Shown piece by piece: positions 37,873 through 51,432 of a stretch of 64,000 bases of DNA. Positions within the stretch are counted from its first letter, which is position 1. The number at the start of each line of letters is the position of its first letter. Below the pieces are notes generated by a model that searched no databases, was not told where the DNA came from, and saw nothing but the letters and a program-made list of their open reading frames with translations. Origin of the DNA: Numida meleagris (Eukaryota > Chordata > Aves > Galliformes > Numididae); NCBI RefSeq assembly GCF_002078875.1, contig NC_034409.1, positions 62,273,874-62,337,873 of the forward strand. The letters are read 5' to 3'. The position numbers and the translations under genes are program-made.

Positions 37873-40800
37873 CCCAAGGACATTCAAAATCCTCAAGGCC
37901 TCACAGAGATTGCTTTTCATCTCTAAGAGATGAATGGGAGCCTTCGACCAGGAAAACGAATGACTCTATCATAGTATTTGAAAGTCTAGAGTGAAATACA
38001 AATTTTGTCAGTGCTTCCTGGTTTTATTTCGGAGCTGCAAATTCCTCTCTTATTGGTAAATTCTGATTTGTCTTGAACTCTGATTCCAGTAGGAATATAT
38101 AAAATATAAGCAAGGATTTCAGAACTGGTTTGAGCAGTAACTTTGATGGAACCTCACTTAGAGCATCAGAATTTAGTCAGGGCTTCCAGTAATTAACTCA
38201 ATACTGTTCAAGGATAGAAGTAGTTCTTGTGGGAAGTTGAGCTTTTCAGATGTGTTCCTAATGTAGTACCAGTGAACTTTCAGTAAGTATTAATGATTGT
38301 GATCATGACATCCTGGTTTATGGTAGTTGAAGGCTAATTCCAAAATCCTGAGCAGTCATCTGCCCTGTGAAGTTTGTTTTTAGAATTGAAATGGCTAGGG
38401 AAGTTTTTTGTTTAGTTGTTGAGTTTCATATGTTGAGTTTCAGATGACTCTTCATTTTAACCAGCCTACTAAAATGCCTACCCAGTGGCCAAAAGTTACC
38501 ATTGTCTTACTATAAGCACATTTTTTCCAGGGGTCAGAGACTGCACTGGGCAAGCTGCAGCTAGACATGACTGAAGTATCAGGGAGATTTTGAGGCAGAG
38601 GTAATATGTTTATTTATTTAGTGGCATCAGGCTGTTAGGGCATTTAATCACCTCAGCAACACCACCACCATGGTTACAGACGGACCTTGCCATCAGAATG
38701 AAGAAAAAGAAAATGTACCTCGGAGACTGAAGGAAAAAGCATTTTTATTAACGATAACTCTGAATTACTGGCTGTTCTTTTTGTTCTTATAAAAAGCTGT
38801 AGAGCTTTGAAAGGCATCATCTGTGAATGACAGAAAGATCTGCTTGAGAAGCCAGGCTCAAGCATGCCTTTTGGAAAAGGAGATTTTCCCTGACAGCCTT
38901 TCTCAGCTCCACAGAGACATATGCTACGTGAGATCAGGAGACTACCTCTCAAACACACACTATCTCATACTGATTGTTTCAAAGGAGCTTTTCTTATAGT
39001 ATCCATACTATCAGCTGTGCTGTCTGGAGCAGTGCCAGCCTTCAAACCAGCAGGAGTTTCAGGAGGAATCTAATATCTCAACTCTTTGCTTATTGGGTAA
39101 ATCCAGTTACTAAGAACTAAAACAAACAAGCAAACACAAACTTCATTCATATTCATCCCTAGTAATTGGGCTGCTGTCGGGTGAGCTGTGGCAGGGAGTA
39201 TTTCCCTTCCTAAAATGGGTGCTACTTTTATCAGGTGTCTGAATTTAGAAAAAGTTTTTGTGGGGTTCCATAGGACACTGAAAAATGTCCCATAAATTCC
39301 ACAGTATATCATCTCTGTCATGATATTGCCTTGTACTGCACTGACATCTGCCCTGTAGTAGAAACACAACAGCTTTTATCCCCAAGGTCAATGTCTGGAA
39401 GTGGAACTTATCTTAATTCTGGCATGTCACAGCTTTAATAACCTGTTGCCTCCAGGTGTAAAGAAATGTGTTTTCTCTACAACAAGTATCAGTGAGATAA
39501 ACCCATAACTAGGAGCAATGGGTTTCTGTTTACAGGACAGCCTTATACCCACAGTGAGTAATTTCTCTTAGCCTCTGTGGTTCCTGCTCAGCAGGCCTCA
39601 AATTCCCGCCAACAGGCTGTTGCTCATAATCAACAGTAATCTGTTCTGCGCAGGATGGCAGCATATATAATCGTCCAGTACAACCAGAATGCTAATTTTC
39701 TAATACAACCATGCGGACCTGGAGTGCCACAATAGAACTTGCTTTTATATATATGCCTTAGCTAAAAAGAGGCCTTTGTGGAAACTAATGTTCCATGGAG
39801 CCATGGTAGAAAACTGAAGCACTTGAGCTCAAAGGGGAAGAGAGCTTAAAATGATCTGCTTTCCCTGAAATAATAAGCCACTTGGCATTTTCACCTTGGC
39901 TGGGATTTCCATACATCTGGGGGACAGTTCAATTGCTTTTCCACCAAAGAGGGTTAAAACAAGAAAATAGGATAGAGCAAAATGAACAACCTACACTGGT
40001 GTTTCAAAAAACGTTATGTCCTTAAAATATTATGGACAGTGGAAGCTTTCTCTGGCAGCCAAAACATTGGTGATTTTCCTTTGGTGCTTTTCTGGCTATG
40101 GTATAGTTGCTTATGCAGCTCTTGCAATAATCAGCATAGTGGCCAGTGGTAAAGGGGAAATATTCATTCTGCTTTCAGGTTTGCTATAGTTGCCATTGGT
40201 TTTGACTTAATGAGAAGACAGATTCCTTTGAGGACCAAATTCTCAATCACATCAGTAGCAGTGGAAAGAAAAGTTTACCAAAAGCTCTGAAACCTCTGCT
40301 GACTTCAGGAGGAAAACACATGGCAGCAACCATTATATATCAGCATTCACTACTGCTCCTCAGTTTATTTATAAGCATGGCATTCTTGTTATTCACAGTC
40401 AGTTCTAGGTATGTGAACAGCAGCATGCCCTTGTGGAGGAGGCATTATCTTCCTGCTTCAGATTCTGTGACGGGCCTTACCTCTGACTGGCCAAAGAGAG
40501 AGCAGGGTTATTCACTCAATTCTAAAGTGCTGGCCCATTTTCCCAGTCTGTTTCTCAGCTCAGGAAAGCCTAATAAATAGCAAACCAGCTCAATTTTGAG
40601 ATAGATAGATCCGGTTTTCTTAAGGATATTCTTTAGATTATTACTGCTGCTAGCAAACAGCCACCTCTCTCTTAAATCCAGCATCACTCCTTTTGGGTCA
40701 GCATGCTCTTCAGTGCTTGATTTCAATCCACTTCAGAATTCAAGCTCTCTGGAGCCAATCTTCCATTCTGTTTTGCTTGAAGCTTTTAATAAATGGTCAG

Positions 40801-43501
40801 AAATGAGAAGTGATCATTGTGTGTCACTGTATAATATTGCAGTATTAATTGTATTGTAATTGCATGTGACAGCCTGGAGGTCCATTGCTTCAGGATGAAT
40901 CGCAGAGATGTAGCTGAGGGTAGAACTTCACCCTAAGACTTCATTTTACTGAGAGATTATTAGGAATGCAGCATGCATTCCTGAAAATGTTATGTCACTG
41001 TATACTTTTGTCCTAGGAATGTGTGGAAAAAGGAGCCTGGGGTGGGCATCTTCTCTTCAGAGATTCCAGCATCCCTACTAGAACAATGAAATGCACTTCT
41101 GTCAGCAGGAAGATAGAAAGGGAAAAATGCTTTCCAAGGTTTTGTTGTGCTGCTTTTTCTCTCAGAATATGGGATATCTCACTACATCTGAGTTATGCTC
41201 ATTGTCCTGAACTTACGCTGATAAAATCTTTATATTTCACTGTTTTGTTTGCATGTGGTAACTTTACCTCAACCACGTAAGGTTTAGAAGAGTTTTAGAA
41301 AATTAAACATAGCTACTCAAATGATAAAGGTCTGATTTCTGAGTTTGCCTTTCTAAAACTTCATCTGAGTTACACTGATCCTATGACAAAAACGCTCAGT
41401 AGTGATCTGAAATAATTGTCATATAGGCTCTAATATCATGATTTGAAAGGAAAAAATCGTATTTCTCAAGACATATCAGAGCTGCACCCACCTGGGGAAG
41501 ATCTCTTTCTTCCAAAGACATAAAACATCCAGAATATGAGGAGTGCAAGAGATCTATGTTTAAACCTATAGCAGAGAATCTGGTTCATTCTGAATCCCTG
41601 GCAAGTGCCAGTTTGGAATGTCACAAAGAGGCCATTTGATGGCCTGAAAAATGCCATTAGTGCATTTTTGTGTATAATGTAGTTAATCCTCATCCTGAAA
41701 GGCACAGGCTTCTTAATCACAGGTGTCATTTTAAAAAAATATGTTTCAGATTTGGGCATAATATTTTCAAAAACAGTAATTGTACAGTTTGTGTTTCCAA
41801 AATTCAGTTTCACTCTTGGATTCAGCCTCTAAATATAAATCTCTTCCTCCTCCCTTGTCCTGTTCTATATATATATCACACCCACTTGTGATAAAGCTTT
41901 CTGCCATAACAGTAAGGCAGTGGGGCGGGGGGAACAGCTAACCTGTCGGAGCACTGAATGCACTTGGCTGTTGCTCATAATGCTCCAAAGATGTAATTAT
42001 CACATGCATGATGAGTACTACACCTGCCACATCTCTTTTGCTTAAATAAATAGAAGATGTCTTAAATGCAGCAGAGCTCCCTTACTGGGAAGCCATCATC
42101 TGAGAGGTCATCAGAGGACTTCACAGTCCCTGTCCTTCACTTTCTACTCGACCCCATGATATCTTTCTTGCTCTCTTTCCACCCCACCTGAAGCTTTCTC
42201 CCATGAAAGTCTTCCTCTCTCCTTTTCAGTGCTGAGCCTTGTCTCTCATTGCACTATTTTTATTCTTTTTCTTTCTCCTGGCCTTGTCTGATCCTTTGTT
42301 CCTGTTGCCTGTAAATCTGATCTATTACAGTAGGCAGCCCATATTAAGCAGGACTTCTCAGTAAGATGTTGGGATCGCATTAACATTAAGGATATGCTCT
42401 GTAGGTGCTTCACCAGCCATCCTTATTACAGTTCCATTGTCTCCTTTGCATAATTTAGCATTCTGTTCAGCCAGTGCATTATTTCTTCTTTATCAAAAGA
42501 ATTCTTGCGTGTGTCTGTAACCATGCTGCTGCCTAGTATGTGGCCTAGACAAGCTGCCTGTGACACAGCAAGAAAGATGTATTCAGTGCAAAGGCTTTTA
42601 TTTTTATTTATTTTGTCTTGGACCATCTGCTGGTGAAATGTTCCTATCACTAAAATCTCTTCCACATAAGGAAACCGACCCATCATTCTTTGTCAGTGAC
42701 CGATGTCCTCAAACAGTTTTAAGACTGCTACAGAAGGTAGCGTTGGATGCTTTAAGAATTGCTTTCCCCTATGTCTGCTAACAACGGCTCCATTTTTAAG
42801 CCAGTACAGAGAGACCTTTGCTGACTGTTGTCAACAATGAATCACTTTCCTATCATAGAGGGAACCTTAAGAAATGCTTCCATTCAGCAGGAATGTCTTA
42901 TTCATAGTCACTCTCCAGATCTTCATTTCTTTTGTTATTGGTAGTTGATCCTAAAGCTTCCTAAATCATCTCTGGCGAATGTCATTGCATCCACATACCT
43001 TTATTCTCTCTCTGCCTGTACCAGTGTGTACTTACCACAAGACAGCCAGAGATTCAGGGACTTACAGGGCAAGTGTCAAACAGGGCAAGATAGTGACTAT
43101 AGAACTAGGGTTTGTCTCTAGCCTTGCCTGTGACTTCCTGTATAAGGCTAATGAGATTATTGAAGAGAATGATCCTGAGTGCATGGAATTAGACACTTAA
43201 ACATGTATATAGTGGGAGTGTGTCTCAACTTTTAGAGTGCTTAATAACCAGAAATTCATTGACAGTGACAGAATTTCTGATAGTTCAGCCCGTTTAAATT
43301 CAGATCACTTTACACAGATAATGAAGACAAATAAATATGAGTGTTATTATCTAAGTATGAGAACATTGACCATATACTGTTTTTCCCTCAACTGCTGGGG
43401 AAAAAAAAAGAAAACACCATTTTCCCCATGGTTTTATAATGTGCTTATATATCCTGAAGTGACAGGTGATGTGTGAAAGCAACATGTCTGTGTGTATAAG
43501 T

Positions 43502-43524
43502 CATATATATTTATATATATATAA
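43502..43524. repeat. AT-rich microsatellite
   Basis: ATATATATTTATATATATATA-type sequence in intron 10, about 370 bases upstream of microexon 11. Confidence 0.85.
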
Positions 43525-43891
43525 ACAACTAGCAAATAAAAGAAAAAGAGTCATACTCGAAAAATAAATTTAGAAGCAGATGTACAGTAACCCTAGCATT
43601 AGGCCATGCCTTCACCCAAGAGAAAGGCTGTTTGCTGATCTCCATAGGTGGTAGACTCCCACCACAGCATGACTTCTGCTTCATGACTCCCACCAAAAAA
43701 AAGGTTTGGATATCAGAGAATCCTAATCCTATCCAGAGCCTACATTACCTTACACGGGATTCCAAAGGAAAAAAGTATACATGCATAAAATTAATTGAGC
43801 TTAACTTTGTTTCTTTCTGTTGCTATTCTCATAAAAGCCTAGGAGGTATGGGAAAGCTTCAGAGATTTTAATGGCAGTTCTTATCTTTCAG

Positions 43892-43918
43892 GCATCGAAT
43901 CTCCAAATCTAAATTTAG
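43892..43918 (+). CDS. CACNA1C: CACNA1C microexon 11 (27 nt)
   Basis: A 27-nt exon between CTTTCAG and GTAAGT. It completes the GCG Ala codon with exon 10 and encodes HRISKSKF plus two bases of Ser. It is part of the late I-II linker and adds four basic residues just before domain II. Entry and exit phases are identical, so skipping would keep the frame. Recognition rests on the exact peptide expected between GARLA and SRYWRRW in Cav1.2, with both splice sites at consensus. Confidence 0.95.
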
Positions 43919-43990
43919 GTAAGTAAAACTGACTTTTGTTTTCTTCCTTTGCACGGATTTTGTTCCTTACCTTGTGAAGTGGTTTATTCC

Positions 43991-43996
43991 TGCATG
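43991..43996 (+). promoter_or_regulatory. CACNA1C: Rbfox-type TGCATG downstream of microexon 11
   Basis: Exact TGCATG, 73 bases after microexon 11. Downstream UGCAUG commonly supports inclusion of short exons in neurons and muscle. The motif is six bases, so a chance match is possible. Confidence 0.35.
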
Positions 43997-45208
43997 TGTG
44001 GGGCACAGTCTTGCTTCTAGGGCATGCTGCCACATGTGGTAGATTTTAGTCAATCATCTACCAAATACCAATACACTTCTACTAAATTTCATACTGAAAT
44101 AAGGCACAGGGACTACTGAGAATATATCACTCAAAAATACATATCTGATTGCTACCTTTGCATCTTGAACCATAAAAAAATAAAAGCAGAAGGAAAAGAA
44201 GTTCTACCACATAATTACATTACGCCCATCAACATCAACCCTGTCAGCTCAAGGTTCTGTTTCCTACACTTGGTTCCATTACTCTGCTCTGCTTGACTGT
44301 AAATCTTTCAACTGATAAAGTCCGAATCTTCAGGTTATTTGTGAAGTGTTCCCTTTTACCAGGAGACATGTGAAGCCGTTCTGGTGATAATTCCTTCTCT
44401 GCTGACTTAAAGCTCTTAACAATGTGCAGCAATCTGCAGGTAGTCATCTGTGGGTTTTCACTGAAAAAGCTGACCAAATCCTTGTAACTTGATTGTTGAC
44501 ATCCCAGTCCATTTCTGCCTTTTCTGTAGGAGTCCAGCAGCCTCCTTTACTCTGAATTCAAAGTCAATTTTATAAAAAAGTAAATTAGCTTTCAAAGCAA
44601 CTGAGACAAGACTCTTTCTTTCAAATTACTCAAATAAGGAACAGTAATGTAAATTCAGGAATCTGCATGTGTACGTATTGCCAATATGTATCCCTCTGCA
44701 GAGTGTTGCATGCATAATCACATTCGTACAGTCCATGGATTTCATTATGCCAGGTGTAAGCACAAGAAAACACTTGTGTCACCACATGGTGATGTTCCTT
44801 CTCCATTAGTTCAAAATAAACATGAAAGTGTGTGAGATTGCTTATGGTTTAAGGACAATGTAAAATGCCTAAGTGTTGTGACCATTTTGAAAATTGAAAG
44901 ATCATTTCCTGTTCGCAGTCCACTACAAAACACACAACAATGATTAAATGCTTGAGCTACCTAGACTAGATGCAAAACTAATTGCAAAGCTAAAACAGCT
45001 TGGATTTGATTGTCTGTTAAAACACTGTTGTGAAATTCTCAGCCAGAGTGCAATGTGCACATTGCCTGGCTTTATTTTATCTAGATGCTGAGCCCTGACC
45101 TCAAGTATGGCCACAGTTTATCACTGGAAATTATATGTAAGAAAAGACTAACCAAAAGATGTTCTCTCCTCCTATGTCCTGGAATGTTTGTCTGTGCAAC
45201 TCTATAGA

Positions 45209-45258
45209 GCACACACACACACCTATGTATATAATGTATATAATATCTATATAAAACT
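45209..45258. repeat. (AC)n plus TA-rich microsatellite
   Basis: ACACACACACACAC followed by TATGTATATAATGTATATAATAT-type sequence in intron 11. Confidence 0.85.
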
Positions 45259-46017
45259 ATTAGTTTTATTATACCTTGGCAAGTGTTGCCTGGAAACTGG
45301 TTGCTATGCAAGTTAAATTCTGACAAGTAGGAGGTGAGTAATTAGCTTTAAATATCTTCTGTGGTTAGTAATTACCCTCAGAAATCAGTGACACAAGAGA
45401 ATGTCTTCTTGGAAGGCAAACTTTAAAAGATCTTTTGATTAACAAATGGTATCCTTAGTTCCAGGCAAGAAGGTGAGATGCTGAGATCCCCTAAATCTTT
45501 CTGTTCAGAGTTAGCTCTGGGATTGCACTAAATTCTGATCATTGCCAAATGTTGGATACCTTCCGCAGGTATTTTATTTGATCTTACCACTCCAAGGGCC
45601 TTCTGTACAGAATGGGAATCTTTTCACTGGCTGTCCCAAGGCTGGGCCAAGTTCCATTTCAGGCCACAGGCAGTAAATAGAAGAAGAATAATGATTTTTG
45701 TGGGAATTGGACTGAAAGACATCTCAGGGTAGCTGTGATAGATGTATTAATCAGATTAAGATGTTGCTTGAAGAGGTTTATTCACCCTTAAATGTTGCAA
45801 ATTGGTTTAGGACTAACTTTATTCCTAGAGCTAAAGAAAGGATGATCACAACCGTCGACTCAGATGAGAGTAAGAGTATGTTTCTCATGGTGAACTTTAA
45901 AGTTATTCCCTACCATTTTCAAACAATGAATTAAGACTAGGGCCTCTCTTCACAGAGATTTGCAGTAGCCTAAGGATCTCTATCTGAAAAGCACTTTTCC
46001 TTTTCTAATTTTTCAAG

Positions 46018-46178
46018 TCGCTATTGGCGCCGATGGAATCGATTCTGCAGACGAAAGTGCCGTGCTGCTGTCAAGTCCAATGTTTTCTACTGGTTGGTGA
46101 TCTTCCTTGTGTTTCTCAACACCCTTACCATTGCCTCTGAACACTACAACCAGCCAGACTGGCTTACTGAGGTTCAAG
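46018..46178 (+). CDS. CACNA1C: CACNA1C exon 12, domain II S1
   Basis: A 161-nt exon after TTTTTCAAG, starting with T (completing Ser) and ending CAA G before GTGAGG. It encodes the basic lead-in [20 protein letters not shown], then membrane helix S1 of domain II ([20 protein letters not shown]) and the extracellular [13 protein letters not shown] loop. These residues match Cav1.2 and build the voltage-sensor module of repeat II. Frame and splice sites are intact. The 3' splice site lies in a T-rich stretch. Confidence 0.98.
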
Positions 46179-47367
<1,189 letters not shown>

Positions 47368-49739
47368 TGATTTGAGTTGTAAGGATTGGTGAGAAGTCTG
47401 TTATGGGGGACTGAAGACATTTGATACCATGCTGATTAATCAAAATCTGGGAGGATAATATGAGTTTGTGCTCTGAATTTCCTTGTAAAAGACAAAATGA
47501 AAACAAAAGAGCAGATAGCCTTGTGACATTTTCTGATACTTTAAGGGTAACAGAGCCTGAAAGACTACTATGAGCCAAAACAACATTTGAATGAGGATGC
47601 CATGACAGCTCCAGGAGACTCAACTGTGGCCTAAGTGTCAACACAAGCAGCTATGGGCAAAAGGTGAAGTCAGTAGACTGGCATGAAGCAGCAGCTCCAC
47701 AAAGAAGCCAGACTTTCCCAGACTCCAGTCTCTCCTATTTTTGCTTTTCTTTCTTCCTTCTCTCTACAGTGGTGCCTATTAAACTGTTACTTCTCCATGC
47801 AGACATTGCACTTTCAAAACATCAGCTTGATTTGGATGAAGTTTTTCAGCTTCAGGGAGGATGTAAGAGACGTCAGCTCCTTTCTTACCCGATTGGAGCT
47901 CTTGGAACGAATTTGCCTATGTGGTCACTCATAGTAGCAAAGGGCCTGCCTTTTCCCATGTGGGCACTGGTCAGCATCTTACATAAAGCTTGGCTGAGGT
48001 GATGAAAGAGTGAATTTTATGCAGGCTTGGCTACAAAAAATGTGCCTAGAATTGCTGCAAATTCCCCCAAAGGAAATTTCTGACAAATTTGAGATACAAG
48101 ACACAGAGCATGAGAAAAACACAACCAGAACTGGAAGGCAGTCAAGATGGCAGAGCTGAGAGGCAGAAAAAACAACAGACTTGGACTCTCGTATTGTACA
48201 AAATTTACCCTTAAAGCTTCTGAGCCTCAAGTCTCTGGCAGTGTTGATTGTTTTCAGAGTCAAATGGCAGAGACAGAATATCAGTTTACAATCTTGGAGA
48301 AAGTGGCAAATCAAGCTTGCAACTACTAGAACAGAAAAAAAGGTCGTCTTATTTAGACTCGATGGCAGGAGAGAGAAAAATGTTCCAATTAACAAGAATT
48401 TCCAGCAAGAGAGATGTCTTTGCCCTTTCAGAAATAGTGGAGGTCTCTGGTCCAGAGACTGTTTTTCCTGGATCTTTGGGTCTGAAAGCTATCATCACTG
48501 AGTCCCAGGCCTGGTTTCTGAGGAAACCAGTAGCTGTTTCAAGCATTGGGTAATCAGATATACCCAGGGCAACATACCAACAGCTATAAAAGCATAAGCT
48601 TCTACATAGCATGCTGGAGAGGTCATTGTTTTTTCTAGGCATTTCTCCACTCCTACACAAAATATATCTAGCTAGCAGAATTCTCTAGTAGAAAGGAAAA
48701 TGTTGAGAGAATATCATTAATACTTTAAGAGGCTTCATCTATTGGAATACTCAGATATTCCTAAGGATTCTGGCAGAGATGTAAAGTAGGAAGCAGCCAG
48801 CAACAGGTCTAGTTATACTTACATCCCTTCTGCAGCATATCTCAAATCCAGTTTTGCATAGAAAAAAATATTACATGGAATACATCTTGTAATTTGTGCA
48901 GGTGTCTATGGGTAAAGCACAGTCAGAGCTGAGGAGTAACTCACAATGAATAATACACTAATTGGGTTTTCCCTTCTTTCCTTTTCCTAAATTATTGGCA
49001 AGTAGGTTGCAGTAGTTTCAGATTTGTACGTTTTTTAATTATTTATAATTTTCTCCATGGTTTTTCCCCTCTGTGGGTGAAGTTAACCCTCATATGGAAG
49101 GCCTTAGCACAAGCCTCCAACGCTGCACTTCAGGCTCACTCATTTCAGACTGCGGGAGAGAATATTCTGGCATTAAAGCAAAACTTTTACTTCGGGTGTT
49201 CTCCAGGTCTCCTTTATTCACTCTGCTCTAAACACAGCGGTAGTTTAGTGATATTTACATTATCAGTACTGCTGGAAAACACCATCTGTGTGGAACAATA
49301 ATATAGAAAAATACAGTCTTGGAAAGGTAGGAAGAATAGTAATGATGATAGTGTAATGTTTTATGTCATATGTGTATTCATGAGCAGTGATGTGGACATA
49401 CAGTGGAGGTGGAAATAGTGATAATCGGCAGCATTAAAAAGGCACAAAGCAGGGAAAATTCTATGGAGATGGTATGTCAGTAGTTAGCCTAATTGTTTTA
49501 TAATTGTGTGGATTTTCTGTGATAAACACCAAGCAAAAACAAATTCTGGGTGCTTTAAGATAATACACTTCTAGGAAAAGCACAAATACGGCTCCCCAAT
49601 ATAAAAGAAACAAATAAAGACACTATCAGATGAACAACACATCATTTTAGAAATCACATTTAGAATTTCAAGAGCAAACATTCTTCCAAAATTATAAATA
49701 TTCTTCAGAATCATTTTGTCTTGAGCATTAGTTGAGTAA

Positions 49740-51432
49740 TTTGGGACTCCTCACTGAGGGGCACTGAGGCACCCCTTTGCTGCCCAGATAATCTATCTAG
49801 AGGTTTGCTGCCTGCCAGGGGCCCACATTCAGGATATCAGGAAAAGGCTGCCAGGAATCGTAAGCTGGAGGACTACTATTCACTCCTGCTCTTTATAGCT
49901 GGGCCACAGGAGGCTGCAACTAGGAAATTACAGAATATTAAAAATGACTTTATATCCCTTGGAAAGATGTTGAAGGGATCAGGAGCACAGTGTTCTTCTC
50001 AGTCCTCCTGGTTGGAATCTGGGAACTGGGCAGAAGGAGGAGAACAGACAAATTGAATGAATGCCTGCATGGATGGTGTCGCACTAAGGGTTTCAGGTAC
50101 CATGATCTTGGATGCACCTTCAAGAGATCGGGCATGCTGACATCAGATGGGATGCAACTGACCAAGAGGGGCAAGAATATACTGGGCAGCAAGCTGGCTT
50201 GGGTGATCACCAGGGCTTTAAACTAGATTTGATGGAGGAAGAAGGGGTACTTCTGAGTGACAGAGAAGGGCCAGGGAACACTGTCACTTCAGGAAGCAAC
50301 AGGAGAAAACCTCAGATTTGTCCCACTGGAATTAGGGAGGGCTCCTCCAAGAAGGTAATGCAGCCAGTAGCCCAATAAAGAATTGATTGGGTGGTCACAG
50401 CCAGAAAGTTGTGGTCAACAGCTCTATGTCCAAGTGGAGGCTGGTCAGGAGTGGTGTCCCCCAGGGGTCAGCCTTGGGACCAGTGCTCTTCAACATCTTT
50501 ATCAGTGACCTAGACAATGGGATTGAGTGCACCCTTAGCAAGTTTGCTGATGACACTAAAATGAGTGGTGCAGTTGATAGTACAAAAGGAAGAGCTGCCA
50601 TCCAAAGGGACCTGGACAGGCTTGAAAAATGGTCCCACTAGAAGCTGGTGAGATTCAACAAGGCCAATTGCAAGTTGTTCCACTTGGGTCAAGACAATCC
50701 CAGATATGTATACAAACCTATGTATGGGAGAAAAACTCATTGAGATCAGCCCTGCAGAGAAGATCTTGGGGGTCCTGATGGACAAAAAGCTGGACATAAG
50801 CCAGCAGTGTGCGCTTGCAGCCTGGAAGGCCAACTGTATCCTGGGCTGCATCAGAAGGGTGGCCAGCAGGGAGATGATTGCTTCAGTCTACTCTGCCCTT
50901 GTGAGGTCCCATCTGGAGTGTGGCTTTCAGGCCTGGGGCCCCACGCACACACAAGAAAGGTGCAGAGTTGTTAAAAGTGCATCCAGGGAAGGACCACAAA
51001 GATTATCAGAGAGCTGGAGCATCTCTCTTACGAAAAATGGCTGAGGGAATTGGGCTTGTCTAGCTTACAGAAGAGAAAGCTCCGGGGAGACCTCATTGTG
51101 GCCTTCCAGTACTTGAGAGGAGGTTATAAACACAAGGAAGACTGATGTTTTATATGGCCTGATAGCGAGAGAACAAAGGGGAATAGGTTTTAAATGAAAA
51201 GAGGGGAGATTTAAATATTAGGAGAAAATGTTCTACCCAGAGTGTGGTGAGGCCCTGGCACAGGCTGCCCAGAGAAGCTGTGGGTGCCCCATCCCTGGAA
51301 GCATTCAAGGCCAGATTGGATGAGGCCCTGGGCAGCCTGATCCGATGGTGGCAGCCCTGCCCACAGCGGTGAGGTTGGAACTGGATTATCTTTAACGTCC
51401 ATTCCAACCCAAGCCACTCTGTGAATCTACAA
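49740..51432 (+). mobile_element. CR1 LINE with internal deletion (ORF1 esterase joined to RT)
   Basis: A sense-oriented CR1. The first part (about 49790-50226) translates to the ORF1 SGNH-esterase region of CR1: LEDYYSLLLF, an IKNDFISLGKMLKGSGAQ block, a LNECLHGWCRTKGFRYHDLGC block, and SDGMQLTKRG, the equivalent of the family's DGxHL-RG site. After about 50370 it changes to reverse transcriptase sequence ([33 protein letters not shown] at 50387-50641), then the thumb region and 3' UTR to about 51430. The rest of ORF1, the endonuclease and the first half of the RT are absent. Shifts and stops show it is inactive. Confidence 0.93.

Larger units (their letters stand above)
35498..43891 (+). 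other. CACNA1C: CACNA1C intron 10
   Basis: An 8.4-kb intron from GTGAGT to TCTTTCAG. It contains one ancient antisense CR1/L3-like remnant (about 36535-36815), a small GC-stem hairpin near 37851-37871 and an (AT)-rich stretch at 43502-43524. No other gene, exon or recent mobile element was recognised. Confidence 0.85.
43919..46017 (+). other. CACNA1C: CACNA1C intron 11
   Basis: A 2.1-kb intron with consensus donor GTAAGT and acceptor TTTTTCAAG. It holds a TGCATG at 43991-43996 and an (AC)n plus TA-rich tract near 45209-45258. No mobile element was recognised. Confidence 0.88.

Noticed and set aside
47664..48660. Cluster of overlapping frames of 60-138 codons on both strands in intron 13
   Set aside because: Mutually overlapping frames in all directions point to chance. 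No repeat or protein identity was found.
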